64,000 bases of DNA from Clitoria ternatea (GCA_037962975.1 CM075669.1:81078001-81142000), one strand, 5' to 3'; shown: positions 20,890-35,523, counted from the stretch's first letter. Notes: generated by a model from the letters alone, not told the origin. Numbers and translations: made by a program.

Positions 20890-23800
20890 TGTAACACCCT
20901 CGGTTAACTAGGACAATCCCTTCCACTAGCTTATCCTAGTCAACTAAGAGGTTACTAGTTTTAGAAAAATATGGAAGTTTTTTTTTTGTACAAGAAAACT
21001 TAGTGGAACAGATACATCATATTCATTACATAGTCATATGAAATACATGGTCGTAACAGTAATTGTACCAACTAAAAGTGAAGGGGCATGCAGGCTCCCA
21101 TAAATGAAAATAAAATTTAACCTATTCTACTTGTCTCGGTCTAAGAAGAGCTCGGTTGATCCTCGATGCAAAATTTGTGTCCATTCCCGCTATGTCTGGA
21201 AAAATTTAGCATAAGGGTGAGTCTCCATCCCTACAACAATCGGGAAGGTGTCTTATCGACACTTGCCCCATATATAACACAAACAATCCAGGATCGAGTC
21301 CCTCCCTCTCCCTTTGGGATACCTAAGATACATTCTAAGTTATCTCACCACTCTTGATCTTAGCTGACCATTCCCATTTTCCCATTCAACTCTCAGGATT
21401 ACTAAGGTTATACAATCATACTTAAATGACAAATAGTCACAATCTCAGTACAATGATGCAATGCATGAGTTCATTTCATTATTTCCATTCTCTTTATTAC
21501 TCATCATGATGTATGTGAGCCCATCTTCCACTCATCAATCTCATATACCAATATCCATGTGAACAACAACCCCTCTTTATCCTTCCTGCCCAATTAGAGT
21601 GATCGGAGCTCTCCTCGTTCTGGTTTTCACAAATGGGTAAGGACACACAGCCCTATCATCAAAATGGCCAATCACAATCTCTGTAGAACGGGCACTCCAC
21701 GGTCATAGAAAACCCCCGCCTCTCGTCGAAGTATATCAGAGTTTGCCATGGGCTGTCCGACGTCGGGCGCAAATCCAAGCCATATGAGGTCCACCTTCGG
21801 TATACTTCCTAGACTACCCTCGAGGGTCGAGGCGCGACAGTTTCTTTAGTATACCCATCACTGTATGCTCTAGGGGAATTTTCCAACATCCCCCCTTAAC
21901 TCCAGACATGATGCATAATTCAACAATTCATTTTTATTCAGTGGTCCTCGACCCCCTTCCATTCCTAATGTCGAGTTCTTTTTCTTTATTCTGTATAATC
22001 AAATTTTTTATTTTTCTTTGTTTTAGTAACCTTACTCGACACTTAGGAATGAAATGAGATTTCATACTTTTCTCGGCAATTAGGGGTACATTTGTGCTAC
22101 AATGCCCATAATTCATTTTGGATCTGAATTCCTTACACTTTCACAATTCAATCATTTCACAATTCCTGCCGATACCACATCCCATATTTCTTATTTATGA
22201 ATTTCCTTATTCAGATATCCATGCATCATACGACACTCACAACTATGTTAGACCAATAAATATCCAATGGCATCACAACATACAATTCATTATACCACAT
22301 TCATTACACACTTTCATCACAATGTTCATCACGTAATTATCACACGTAAATCTATATACACAATCATCTATAGTCACATATTCAATCATGTTACATAATC
22401 AACTAATTAACAATGTCATATTGCTTGTAGTACTAAGAAATCATCACATAATAATTATTAGACATACCACATATTGACACTCACCATTTACTACGACTTA
22501 ACAAATTATCACACATTTAACGTCACAAGAAGTTTACTTATATATACAACTAGATGTGAGCATTCACATTATATCCTTACCATTTATCTAGTTTACGTCA
22601 TTAGCATTTCTTTACTTTAGTTCGTTATTTAAGGCATACTTTCACTTAATTTAATTCCTTATGTAACTTTCAATTATTTGTTTAATAGTTATTCTTTACC
22701 TAATTAGGTATGATTATCTCTTTACTCAATTTAATTTCCTATGGTCCAATTATGAACTCTTTAGTTATCATTAAGCGGTCTCACTATTGATGATCCTTTA
22801 CTGATCCAATTAAATTTTATTAACTGAATAACTCATTTCCTTGGTCACTAAGAGGGTCACTGCTTTTGTATGTATAATTATCAATTTAGTGATGTTCTTT
22901 CTAAGTTCATGACTACTTATCTTTTTGTACCCTTTTCTTTATTTCCCATATTAACTAATTTGCTTCCTTAGTTATTCTTTTAATCAACTAAATTTTGCTT
23001 CTAATGGTGTTGATTTATTGCTTAAGAACTTAGGTACCACTCTAACCTCTATGTTATGGACTTGGTTATTTATTCCTTAGTCACTAAAGTTGTCATCTAA
23101 TTTATTCTACTTCTTATTATTACTTAGTTTAAAGACCAAATTTCATTTCCTTTCTTTATTGTTTACCTTTACAAGTGATTAATACTCTATAACTTATTTA
23201 TTTCATGTATGTCATGTCCTAAAATCTTGCTTACTTGGATAATTATATGTATCATATAGATATTAATTAAGTCCCTTGTCACTTGTATTTTTAATTACTA
23301 AAGTTTTTAACTCCTAACACTTATTTCTTAACTTAGATTCCTAATGATCTCATTTATTTCTTTTAGGCACTTTTCTCTTTTCTTAATCTATTTATTTAAT
23401 TATTTTCTTTGTAAATTTTTTTAAATTGAACTCTAAAATTCCTTTATTTATTTATTTTCTTTTTTTCCACATGGCTTAACTAGTCTATTAAAATATTTAA
23501 ACTCAAAATCTCATTTCCTGATGAATCTTTTTCTAAATTAGTCCCACTTTATTAACTTCTTAAAGTCCTTCTTTATATTCTACCTCATTTGGTCACTAAA
23601 ATTAGTTACAAAACTTTTTAAATTATAGTATTCATTTTTGTTACTTCACAAGGAATTCTCTTTATCTTAGTTTATCAAAACTTAGTGGCCTAACTTTGTC
23701 ATTTGATAAAACTCCTTTTATGTGAAATTCCCCACTCCTCGAAATCAATTTATTTTCTAATCATCTTTCATAAAACTTTATAACATTAAAAACAATTCAA

Positions 23801-26800
23801 TTTTTTTAAAACTTAGTGAGATAAAACATCAGAACCGTCTGGTCAGTGAATTTTCTTAAAAGCGTAGCGTCGTCCAAATACTCCTGGCGATACGTGAAGA
23901 TAAATTAATTCCTAATAGCGGGGCTTACCGGAAACAAATCATAAATTACATGATAACACCATAAAATTTAAAATATAATAATACAACTATATCGAATCAA
24001 CCGAGCCTGCCTAACAGCGATGAAATTTTCTTTCGAACATGTGAACGTTGAGTTACGCCAATTAAATTTATAAAATACCCATTAACTTGGAAATGTTAAA
24101 TTTTTTTGTCATTAGTTACGGAAAATTACGCAGTTTGAAATCTATCCGTTGGATTACGATGAAATTCAAAACAAGGGCTCACGAGTGTACAAGCAATATT
24201 ATGGAACATTTAGAAACAAGATTAAATGAGGTGAGACCCCCCTTACCTTGCCGGACAGCTGCTTCTTGGAGGAAGAAAATGGCGAACTCACTAAAAACCT
24301 GACGAACGCTCCGAAACGTTTACCGATCACTTCCGGGTCGCTAAAAACTAATATGTATGAAACTTTTAAGCCGTTAAAGGTCATGGAATGCCAAGGAAAA
24401 TCACAAACAACCATGAAATTGATATAACTTAAGAGGATCTTTTACCGATGATTTTCCGTTCACTTCGAACCTTTCGCTGTTCATCGTCGATTGTTGCTTA
24501 CGGTTCTCGATCTTAAGAAAACAACACATGTAATAACCAAAATGGGACAATGGATTCATGGTTTTGGGCTTCCAAAACAGAGAGAAAAATTCCATAAAAT
24601 CAAAAACACAAACTGTTTTGGGCACCAAAGAAAGAAGAGACAAGATCAAGAACCAAAATGCAAAAATCCTTACCGTGGTGGCCTTGGATTGGCTCACGGT
24701 TTTGGAAGCTTGAAACAAGGGAGATGGGGATGATCTTTAGAGGTCTAAATCTTGTAGAAAAAATTAACAGAAGATCATCGTTTAGTGGAGAAAGTGCTAC
24801 GGGTTTAAGAGGAGAAGGGAGGAGGAGAAGAGATCATGGTGGTTGGTGGTGGTGTAGTGATGTGAGGCCATGAGGGAGAGGAGGTCTGTTGGCTGTTGGG
24901 GTGGCTTATGGTGGTTGAGAGGAAGAGTTATTCTGCTGGAAGTGAAGTGAAGGAGAAGAATAAGGTGGCATAGCTGAATGGAGTTGATTCTAGGAGAAAG
25001 AGTTAGGGTGATGAGATGTTAGTTTGTTGCATGAAATGTGATTGGTGGAGGTGGGAGGTGGGAGGTGGGAGGCTGAATGGAGAGGAGTGGCTTAGTGGTG
25101 ACACATCTTAGGGAAGGTGGCAAGAGGTGGTGATGCATGGAGGGAGGAGTTTTCTTGAAGCTACATGTGTCCTATGGATGTAAGATGGTGATTGGCTCTT
25201 GTTGCATGAGGGAGCTGCTGTGTCCAGCTTTTGGGCGTCACTTTATTTGGGATTTTAAAGGCTGATGCCGGCTGAATTAGGAAAAGGTCCCAACATAAGA
25301 ATTATAGGCCTTTTTCTTATATTTAAATTGATATATGGCAAGAAAAATTTCATTGACAAATGAATGAGATATAACCCATTTACTAAAACAGTATAAGGTT
25401 GTAACGGGATTGATGTTTCTTGCAAAGATTAATTTTTGGGCAAAATTGGTGAAGAATTTGACTTCATTCCCTTCATCAAAGTTGTAAGGAATTGAGTTAA
25501 GAGGGAGAAACGTGAAAAATACGAGGGAGAAATGTGAAAAATACTCAACATAGTGCAAGCTGCTATTAGGAAAACGTGAATCAGTGTGGTATTTTAAATT
25601 TTGGGATTTATGGAGAAAGAATTGGCTTTTAAGCCCTTCATGAAGTTTGTAGATCTTTTTTTTCTCTTTAATTTGATAGATCATTTGCGATGATCCAAGA
25701 TCGGTTGCCCGAGATATACCCAATTTACAACAGGGTGCTCCAAGAGCTTCCCGGATCAGCTACGTCTTCGGAAATAAATTCACCATTAATTCTCCCTTGA
25801 GAATTGGGTTTTGTGCCCTTCATGAAAATTGTAGAAGTCTACAATATAGATTGATGACAAAAATAAAGGAGTGATTCAAGCATCGGACGAAGGAGATATG
25901 CGAATGTTACCAAAGACTGCCAGCATTGAAATGAAACAGCCAAGGGGTTGCAAAGATCTATTAAACTGTACCGATCTAGAAGGATTTTGTAGATAGTTTT
26001 GTGATGGAGATTTTGACACCAAGTTTACACGAATCAAAGGTCGTATGAGAGAGTTATGAATTTTTTTATGAACCATGCGCAGGGAAAAACTTTCAAATGG
26101 TGAAATTTTAAGACGAATATACTTAATCTTCAATTTTGGGATTAATAGAGTGAGAATCGGGGCTAGGAACAAAGATTGAAGATCTTTTCAAAATGAAGAG
26201 ATTGAGACCAAAATCGTTCAATTCCAAGATTGTATGCAAAATTTGGTCCAAAACACCGAAGGTATTCTGGTCGAGTTTGAAAATGATTTATGAAGAAACT
26301 AATTCATGGAAAAACAAGGGTGATAGAGTTCGAATCAGGTTTCGGTCTCTTCAAAAAAGTTCCTAAAACGTCAAAACGAGTCACCAGAGACTAAACGTAT
26401 CACCATCGGATGTCCCGAAGCATATGAACTGTCAAATGTAGGAGACATTAAAGGTTTTAATTGAGCCAGTTAGGTCAAGTCAGACACCCTTAGTTCTTCA
26501 TGAAGGGATCCTAACAGGACTAGTTTCCCTACTGGATCACCAGTCTCGGGTCGAAAGGTCAGAGTCTGACCTCAGGTTGTGTCCCACAGTTCAAATCTAA
26601 GGAATTTGACAATATTTTATTATTAAACATAATTATTAATTAAATAAACAATTTAAAATATAATTTCAAAATAAAATATTATTATAAATATTTGTATATT
26701 TTCAAAATAATCAATTCAATATATTTTATAAAATTTTAAATATTAGTTATTAAGCATAATTTGTTATTACATGTTAAAATATTATTAGTAGAGAATAATT

Positions 26801-27341
26801 ACTAACTAAAGAATTATCAAATAACTAATACTCAATTAAAATAATCACCATTAAATAAATAACTATTATAAAATAATATCATAAAATTTCAAATTAAATG
26901 AATAAATAAGTATTCATCATTTAAAATTAAATCATATATTTCTAAATAAATAATTATTGATTGAGATTATATATTAATTATCAGGATTAAGTATTATCTA
27001 TAAAATATTATTGATAGGAAATAATTATCAACTAATATAATTATAAATTAATTAGTACTTAATTAAACAAAAATAATCACCATTAACATATTATTAAACA
27101 GTATTGTCGGACGTTGTTATTATTATCTTCTTATCGTTGCTTCTCTCATTCGTTATATTTTCTCGATATTCTTATATTTCATGTTAAATATCTTAACTAG
27201 CTCCGTTTTTCACTATTTTTCTTATGCTGAACTACTCGGGGAACATGCCAAAGTCTCAAGCTTCTTATCAAAAGCTCAACAGAGTATCCTCAGAAGTCAT
27301 AAGGGTCTAGTTTCCTATTTTCAAAAATCAGGGCTGTTACA
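20890..27341 (-). mobile_element. Solo LTR, 6.45 kb, of a Ty3/gypsy element
   Basis: The minus strand starts TGTAACAGCCCTGATTTTTG (27341 downward) and ends GAGGGTGTTACA (20890). Both sides carry the perfect 5-bp duplication CATAA (20885-20889 and 27342-27346). There is no coding region, PBS or polypurine tract inside, so this is a single LTR left by recombination. Orientation follows from the TGTAACAGCCC start and from a leader-like part with a CAAG|GTAAGG splice-donor-like site near 24245 on the minus strand. Its 3' end is clearly related to the LTR end at 35523. A 6.45-kb LTR is unusually long. An old nested insertion inside (for example in the AT-rich part 26600-27100) cannot be excluded. 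Confidence 0.85.
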
Positions 27342-27346
27342 CATAA

Positions 27347-28533
27347 AGCCATTTGTTAGCTTTCTTTCTTCTAGCAAACGCGCAGAGTGCAATGCTGTTA
27401 TCCTTCTGTAACTTCCTGACATATAAGCTGACTTGATTCAACTTTTCTGAAATGTGCAAAGTCGTTACATTGATTTCTTTAAAAACTACTTTGGTTGATC
27501 CATTGATTAGTCTTTTATCCTTTTTGATGATAAGCACAATTTTCTTGATAAAAGCTTGATTTCCAAAGCATCATCAAAAGGTTTTAGAACATTATATGGT
27601 TGGTACTTTGAAGTAACATTCATGTTGCATGTTCTTGTTGCATAAAAAGTTTGAGATCTAATTTGTTGGTCCATATGCTTGAAAATTATTGAATCAGACT
27701 CTTTTGGGGTAATGTTTAAAATTAGACTTTTGATGTATCAGATTTTTTATTTGATAGACTCCCTCATTCTTTTGTAACCTGTGTACTTAGTATATGTTAC
27801 CTGAAACACTTAAATAAATAGGTCATGGACAAACTTTATTTAATTTAAATGCATTGATGTATGTTATTAACAAATCCTGTGGTCTGGTTATAATGACGTA
27901 ACTTGGGGTTTAGTCAAAGAATATTATCAATTTCTTTTTCAAATCATACATGATCTCAACAACATTTTCCCCACCTCTCTTCTGGACCCTGTCAGAACTT
28001 AAATCATTTTTTATTTCACTAATCACCCTAATGAATTTATTTATCAATTTAATCTTCTCATTCATGATTAGTTCCTAATCATTAGGTCAATATTCATGCA
28101 TAGATATTCACATAATCAGTCTTATCAGAAATACACAACATTATGGGGACACCCTACAAACACATTCTATCATCATTAACAACTCATTTTCATTAATCAA
28201 ATTTCATCTCATTCATTCACAACCCGGTGATACTACTTTCGTTCAACAATACACCAATTCTATCAATCACAACATAATCACACCATAGAAAGTCAAGAGT
28301 CACAATCTACCAAAAATTATGAAACCATGTCACAACACAAACACGTCATTTCCATCACCCCATCACATAATTCTGAGTTGACAACATATTACCTTTTTCA
28401 CTATAGTCCAGTCAAAACTTTATTGATGAGCATCTCTTACTCGTTATTACTCCTTTAATTCTCATAAGCCCTACTTACTCTAAATAATTCAATTGTCGCA
28501 AACTTCTCATTAAATTCCTTTACTTCAAATTAG
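27347..28533. other. Non-coding, AT-rich spacer
   Basis: No conserved coding motif. Upstream of about 28.0 kb it continues the sequence interrupted at 20885. 28.0-28.5 kb resembles diverged gypsy LTR sequence continued beyond the Harbinger-like element. Confidence 0.4.
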
Positions 28534-28536
28534 TAA

Positions 28537-30263
28537 GTGTCTGTTTGGTTCTCCCACAAACCTCCGTCGCGTTCCGTTTCCAGCCTGCAACCTCCGTTTC
28601 CAGAACGGCATTGTGTTTGGTTGCCACCATCGTGAGGTTCCGTTGGTCCAACCTCCGTTCAACCTCTGTTCCGCGTCCCCTTTTCTCCGTTCGCGTGAAG
28701 GTGCCTCTCTCCTCCCTCCATTGAACGTGGTTTGGTAAAAGGACCAACATACCCCTTCGTTTTGGTTGAAAACAAAGCGACCTACCCCAAAAATGTTACA
28801 CGGTATAAGGGGAGATCTCGTACAAAGCCGCCACCTTTGAACCCGATCCGTCACAGATAAGCTTCAACTCTCCCCTTTCATTTTCAACTTTGTTGGCTTT
28901 GTGTTTGAATTTCTGTTTTGCTGCTGGTTTTTGAGGTTTATGGCTGTTGGTTTTCCGGTTTTGTGGTGGGGGTTTCGGTTTTCCGTCGTGGGGTGGAGTG
29001 GAGATCTAAAGGAAAGGTTGAAGCTTGAAGTTGATCGGTGAGAGGTGGGGGTTCCATCTCTTCCTATTCTTCGTTTTTTTGGCTTTCTGTCGGGGGAGGG
29101 AGGTGACGTTTGGGGTGCTGGACGGTGGTACTGAGTAATGGTGTTCTGGATGCTGAGTGATGGTGGTGATGGTGTATAGGTGTGCATCTGGGATTAGGGT
29201 GTATGGTAACTATTTTTTTAGGAAATTAAAGAAATTGAATTTAAATTAATTATGTAATGTTTTATGTAATTATGTAATTTATTTGTGTTGATTAATTAGG
29301 TAATCTATAATTATGTATTTATTTTTTGTTGTAATTTATAATTTATGGGTTGATTAATTAGGTAACTTTTAATTACGTATTTAATGTAATTAAATTTGTA
29401 CATTATTTAAGGAAATTTATAATTACGTTTTTAATGTAATTAGTAAGATTGTAATCATATTATTCTGATCAAACATAATTTTGTACATACTCGATCTATT
29501 TAAATTAACTTAACCATTTAAATTAAGTTATCTGTTTAAATTTAACAAATTTGATTTGTTTAGATTAAGTTATCCATTTAAATTTAACCAATTTAATCTG
29601 TTTAGATTAAGTTATCTATTTAAATTAACGGTAACTTTAGTTACATCGCGTAAATGATCAGTTTAAATTTAACATACATGATTTGTTTAAATTTAGTGAT
29701 CTGTTTATATTAAGGGAAAATAAAAATAAAAATATCATATTTTATTAAATTAAAGAGGGATAAAAATCATATAATTGTGAAAATAAAAATAATCACATTT
29801 TTTAAGTTATATAAAAACATATGTTTACTTTAAAAAATAATCTAATTTGATATAATATCATCTAATTTGTTAAAAAATAATTTTATTTGTTTAAAAAATA
29901 ATAGGGTATTCTTAACAAAAAATTCTATTTTGTTAAAAAAATAATCCAATTATATATAATTTGATATATATATATATATACAAATTTTGATATACTATCT
30001 ATTTATATTATTAATATATATACATATTTAATATATTTTTTACTAATACCCTTTTTGGTAATTTCTCATCAAACCACCATTTATTCAACCTAATTTTTTT
30101 CTCCAACCAAACACAATCACTACTTCTCAACCCACTTTTACCTAACTCAACTTTTATACAACAAAACATAACTCCGTTTACAAAACTCTAGTTTTCTCAA
30201 CCCCAGTTTACAAAACCCCAGTTTTCTCAACCAGGTTACCTCAACGGTTAACCAAACAGACCC
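28537..30263. mobile_element. Non-autonomous DNA transposon, PIF/Harbinger type
   Basis: The 1727-bp unit has terminal inverted repeats GTGTCTGTTTGGTT (28537-28550) and, on the other end, the complement of GGGTCTGTTTGGTT (30250-30263); 13 of 14 positions match. It is flanked by TAA on both sides (28534-28536 and 30264-30266), as expected for a 3-bp PIF/Harbinger duplication. The left 600 bp is GC-rich with repeated AACCTCCGTT motifs; the right part is AT-rich with a (TA)n tract near 29959-29981. No transposase is encoded. The proline-rich minus-strand frame at 28864-29187 has no known domain. A MULE or hAT origin is less likely because no 8-9-bp duplication is present. Confidence 0.7.
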
Positions 30264-30266
30264 TAA

Positions 30267-33247
30267 GTAGTTCAAAATATTCCACTTAAAACTCTCATAT
30301 TCATTTAGGATCTTTTTGGCACTCGACTTTTAAGATACTTCCAATTATTCATTCAATAACCTATTTAACCAAAATGACCCATAGTTAGCATATAAAAATT
30401 TTCCTTTTTTATCCAAGTATCATAAAATTCTTACTAATATTCAATGAATTCTAAGGATCCAATATTTAGCCATTTCTTGATTCTTTATCAAAATCTTTAA
30501 GTTTTTACTTACTTAGTAACTAAAAGTCTTTTTATTCTATAAATCACCAAATATTTGGAAACATCAAACTTAGTTAATATTTGGTTCATTTAAAGTCTTC
30601 TACCCTCTTCTTATTTAAATAGTTTATAAACTTTGTAATTAATTTAACTTATAAAACTCCTCTTAAAATAATTCTCATAAGGTAATTACTTATTTGAAAT
30701 TTTAGGTTTTTAATTTCTAAAAGAATTTTGCACTTAACACTTGTTTAAAAAGTTTTGCTTGAACACTCTAGAAACTTAACTTTCTATACCTGTTAAAATT
30801 TCAAATTCAATTCTTAAGATCTTAGTTTTTAATACTACTTGTTCTAAACCTTTAACACCTACTGTTTTATATTTTTAATACCTATTGCTAGTTGTTTTTA
30901 AGACCTATTTTACAACCTTTAACACCATGAAAATTTTTGACTTTCAACATTCTTCAGATTTTAAACACCTATATAAATTTTAGGTTCCCTTTTATTTTCT
31001 TAAAATCCTTTCTTCAAGCACCACTTTCAAACACTTATTGGCACTATAAAATCTTTATAAGCATCCTTAATAACTTAAGAAAAACCACTTCCCATCACCA
31101 AATAAATCATGGTCACCTCTCATCGTCAAGTAATAAAATTTCATAATAATTAAAACATCATACTTTCATAACCCAAAATAGGCACATATACACTAAATTT
31201 TCAGCAACAAAATTTCTGTACAAGGCACTAAATTCACGTCCAAGTGCATAACGCTACTCCTATCATTTAAGCATTTTCAATCATCACAGCACCACCAAAG
31301 CAAGCATTTTTAAGCAAATCCAATACCACATTTACCACTAAGGACCTTACAGCCATGACCCCTTCCATCATGCAAAATTTCCCATTTGTGAAAATCAACA
31401 AATATAACATGCCTACATATATTTAATACTCTAAATCAAACATCATCCACACATTCTCATACCATCACTGAACATATATATAAAAGACAAGGGTTACCAA
31501 TTCTTTTAAATCAACATGAAAGTCCACAAACACCCAAGATTCATTATGAAAACAACATGCTTTGCAAGAATTAAATTTTTAATGAGCCAAGACTCCCCTT
31601 TACCGTAAGCAATCTCTCGGTCATGAAGGGAATGATAAGAAGTGCCTTTGTTCTTACTCCCAAGTTCTCTAAATGGACGATCTAAGCTACCTAAAGACAC
31701 TTAATGTTGCTGCCTTTCAAAGAAGATGAAGAAAAGCTCCTCCTTTGACCTTGGATGCTCACAGTTTTAGGGGGAGGAGGGTGATAGCATTTTGCTTTTC
31801 TTCCAAACCTTTCAATGATGTTCCTTAGCTCCAAGATGGATGAAAAAGTTGCTGCAAGGGTGCTCTTAGGTTTAAGCTTGAGAAGGAGAGGAAGGCTCTA
31901 AATTTTATTCAGCCATGGAATAGCATATGAAAGGCACTTTTATGAAGGAAAAGCAAAAAAAGGACCATGCATGTAAGGGAGAGGGAGAGGGTTTAGTCTA
32001 GAAGAAGTGAGGGTTAGGGTTCAGCTTTGGATTTTTCGAGAAGAGGGAATAGCCACGGTGGAGAAGGGATGATGGTGATGTAGATCATGGGATTAAGAGA
32101 AGAAAAGAGAGGGGTATGATGGCTGGTAGGGTGTTCGATGGTGATGGTTTGCGCGAAGGGGAAGAGAGAGCAAGGTGAAGGCTTAAAAGAAAACTTAGAG
32201 AAAGAGAGAGTAAATGGCAAATCTAAAAATAAGTGAAGGGAAATTCAAATATATAGGAAAAATAGGTGTGAGTGTACTGTGAGTGGGTGGGTAGAAAAAG
32301 GAAATGGGTACACAAAATTATATTTAGCAAGTTAGATTTTAGGAACAAAATAATTTGACTAGCCATGCAACCAAAGGGAACAATGCATTTGCATGGGGAA
32401 TTAAATTTGTAGGGAAAAGACATGAAAGGATATTAAAAGATATTGAAAAGAGGTTTTGGAATATTTGATTCAGTTTTTATATCAAAAAAGTGACAAGACT
32501 ATTCAAACAATTAAGGCAAAGTTGATGGAAAATTAAAGAAATATTACAAATTTTATAATAAATTTTAGGCTGGAAATTTAGAAAAATTCCCAATATTAAA
32601 GTTTAAGATCACATTTTTCCTTTTAAAACAAGCTAAAAAACACAAAAATTTGATATTGGACAAAAGAGATATGCCCCGAACACCAAAAGGTGTTCAGAGC
32701 TGAAATGAATTACAAGACAACAACTTGTAATTAAAACTGGAAAAAAATCTACAAGGAATTAAATTTCAAGGTTTGCATCAAAGTTGTAGATAATTGAATC
32801 AAGAAAATTACAAAAAAAAATGGATCGATTTTGATCACGAACGAAGAAACTGTGACCAAAACACTGACAGGTGCGCAAATAAATCAAGGAACTAATTGAG
32901 CACAGGCTTATTTAAAAATTTGGGCCAAATGCACAAGGAACCAAATTTTATGCTCAACATTGACATTGTAGAGGGTTTTGATATAAAAAATTAGAAACTA
33001 GAACCATGGCATTTTAACGTCGGAAGTAGGAGTTACGTTGAAAACAAACTAATAGACACAAAGGTTCAATGTTCAAACAAGGTTCTCAGGCAGAAATAAA
33101 TAAATCAAAACTCAAACCGACTTCTAAAAATTCATCAATGTATATTAAAGGTATATCAAATCAACATTAAAGGTTCAGGGTATCCTTCTCATCTCAAGGT
33201 CTCTGATATTTTTTGTTGCCCAACCTAATTTTCGGTTTCGCTTCCTG
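30267..33247 (-). other. Diverged gypsy LTR-like sequence (minus orientation)
   Basis: No coding capacity. On the minus strand it contains blocks resembling the interior of the 20890-27341 LTR, such as ACCTGTCAGTGTTTTGGTC near 32865. A leader-like segment with a TTACGGTAAAGG splice-donor-like site lies near 31600, and the plus strand is purine-rich at 31.7-32.3 kb. Ends and duplications were not found. Confidence 0.4.
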
Positions 33248-33689
33248 TGTAACTCCCTGATGAGCGCATCCTTTGGGGCATATTTTAAAATCTTTATTAT
33301 TATCAATAGCATTAAAATTTTCATTATCATATCATGTCATTGATTGAAACCACATTATCTCACTTATTCATTTCACATTATCCCCATAAATCTTATTTCT
33401 TTTAATAAATCACCCAATTAATTACCTATTAATCATCAATAATTCATCAAATACTTATCAAGTCACCAATCCACAACACATAATCAGATTCATCATCATG
33501 TCACATCATATAACTGGGCCTCACTACCCTAAAAACATCATAGATAAAATGGCCAAAGCCCATAAAATCATTAGAAATCAAGAAAAATCTCTCTTGCTGC
33601 AGCCACAAACACCAACAATTACTCTCAAACAACTACATCATACAACAAACTAGCCCACAGGCCTTTCCCAAAAGCTTTGGGATGTTACA
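33248..33689. other. Short interval bounded by LTR-like ends TGTAACTCCC and GGGATGTTACA
   Basis: Both edges look like gypsy LTR termini, but flanking 5-mers differ (TCCTG and TTAAT). It may be an LTR fragment or two abutting elements. Non-coding. Confidence 0.3.
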
Positions 33690-35523
33690 TTAATTATGAA
33701 CCTAATTTTAAATTTTTAATACTAAAAATAAGTAGAATTTTGAAAATACATGTTGGGCTTTGAATCACAAAAATCAAAGTTTTGAAGAGAAAATACGGAC
33801 AATGACAAGTTTTTGACAAATGCGTTCCATTTTGAACAAAGTTTTTAAGAAATCAATTAGTAATATATTATATACCTAGTTAGAAGGACATTAGAAACTA
33901 TTTTTAAAGTTTCTTACTTAAAACACTGAAGAAAACCAAGTTTGTTGTGGAAGATACGATGAGATTATGTTTCCAACCGTCGGTAAAAGTATGTAAGATA
34001 AATAGTAACCCTGGATGATATATTTTCTAAGTTACAAGTATTTTTCGATACTCAAATTTTGAAACTAGATTTAACTCTAGAAATATAATTTTGAGTAGGT
34101 TGGTTTAAAACCTATGTAACAGTTTTCACATCTATTTTAATCAAACAACATTTTACGTACTTACACACATTTGCACGAGATCAACTTAATTTAATAGTTT
34201 GTTTTATAACATTATATTTCCTTTACTTCTCATGTTTTATTTAGTAATGGAAGGAAAAACCAAATTTTTACTAAATCATATTTTATGTACGTACGAGTAC
34301 TTATACTAGGTGAAGACTACTTTTATAAGACATTCAATAGGCTTAAACTTATAACGTCATATTTTCCAACATCACAAAAGGGAAATTTCTACAAGTTACA
34401 ATATAGAATTGATAGAGTCTTTTAGATTGGAGTCGTATATCTTGCCTTACGTACTAAGGACAAAGTGTACCAAGTTAAGAACCTCTCTAGATACTAAGAT
34501 AATTAAAACGAAAGATAAGACATTGCATTATACATGCATCATAAGTATAAGGGTTGAAGGTTGAGTACTAGAAACATTGGGAACATTAAAGGGCATGCTC
34601 ATTCTAATCTATATGCTGGGATCTTAGGAGTAGAACTGGGTCGGGTACCCAATGGTTCGAAGTCACGCTTGGAACCGGGAAACCCGTGGCAAGCCTGGTT
34701 TACTTTGACTAGGACGAGTATCACTAAGGACCGTGGAGAACAAGTTTTGGTTATGAAGTGATCATGATGTATGGTGATGGATCCATGTTGTGTTGGAATG
34801 TACGCCCCTTACCTTTTTTACTGTAAAGAACTAGTGTACTCTAGCCACTCTTGAACAATAGTGATTATGTTGGCCGGTAGACGTATTATGGCGTGATGAT
34901 GGTGATAGGATGATAAGTTATGGGCCCAATTAGCATTATGACATAGTAATGAAAGAGGAAATATAAGACTTCTAACTCATGCATTGGGTATCATTAATTA
35001 ATCTATTGTATGAATGATGATGATTAGAGTTAATTATTTGATTATCAAATAATGGATGTTTGTATGTGTTATAATAGCTACCCATTGCATGAATATCCAT
35101 AGGGTTGGAAGTACTGCATTCACCCCTCTAGTGTTGTGTATGTTATGTATGTTTTATTTATATTATTTTAAAAGATCAACAAGCAGAAAAAGGACAAGAT
35201 TATGAGTAGTAAAGGAAAAAAGTTATGTGGGGAGTCTATAGAAGCGTACGGTGAAGGCATGTCTGTTTAGTCAAGAACAAGTATGGAAGCATACCTAATG
35301 GTATACTTCTAAAATGGTGTTTAGCTGTTTTAAGAGCCTGTGTGCTCATAACTTTTGAGTATACAATAAAGCCTACTATATAACTCATGTGAGTGGATGA
35401 CTGCTATGAACCACTAGTTTCATTTCGTATAATTTTTTTTCCAAATCTTACAAACTTGTAATACCTTAGTTAAGTAGGATGTATCCAGTGAGAGAGATTG
35501 TCCTAGTTAATAAGGGTGTCACA
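33690..35523 (+). mobile_element. 3' portion of a plus-oriented gypsy LTR related to the solo LTR
   Basis: The last ~60 bases (TAGTTAAGTAGGATG... to AAGGGTGTCACA at 35523) closely match the minus-strand 3' end of the 20890-27341 LTR, including the shared core GATTGTCCTAGTTAA. Upstream, 33.7-35.4 kb is non-coding and LTR-like. The 5' end was not found. Confidence 0.55.

Noticed and set aside
28864..29187. Proline/Ser/Thr-rich ORF inside the Harbinger-like element
   Set aside because: No conserved motif; the frame is open because of GC- and G-rich composition.
33248..33689. A complete 442-bp solo LTR
   Set aside because: Ends resemble LTR termini, but the flanking 5-mers do not match and no promoter is visible; kept only as an uncertain fragment.
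34561..34761. 66-codon ORF with a Gly/Pro-rich segment
   Set aside because: It lies in gypsy LTR sequence, with no homology that I recognise and no coding context.
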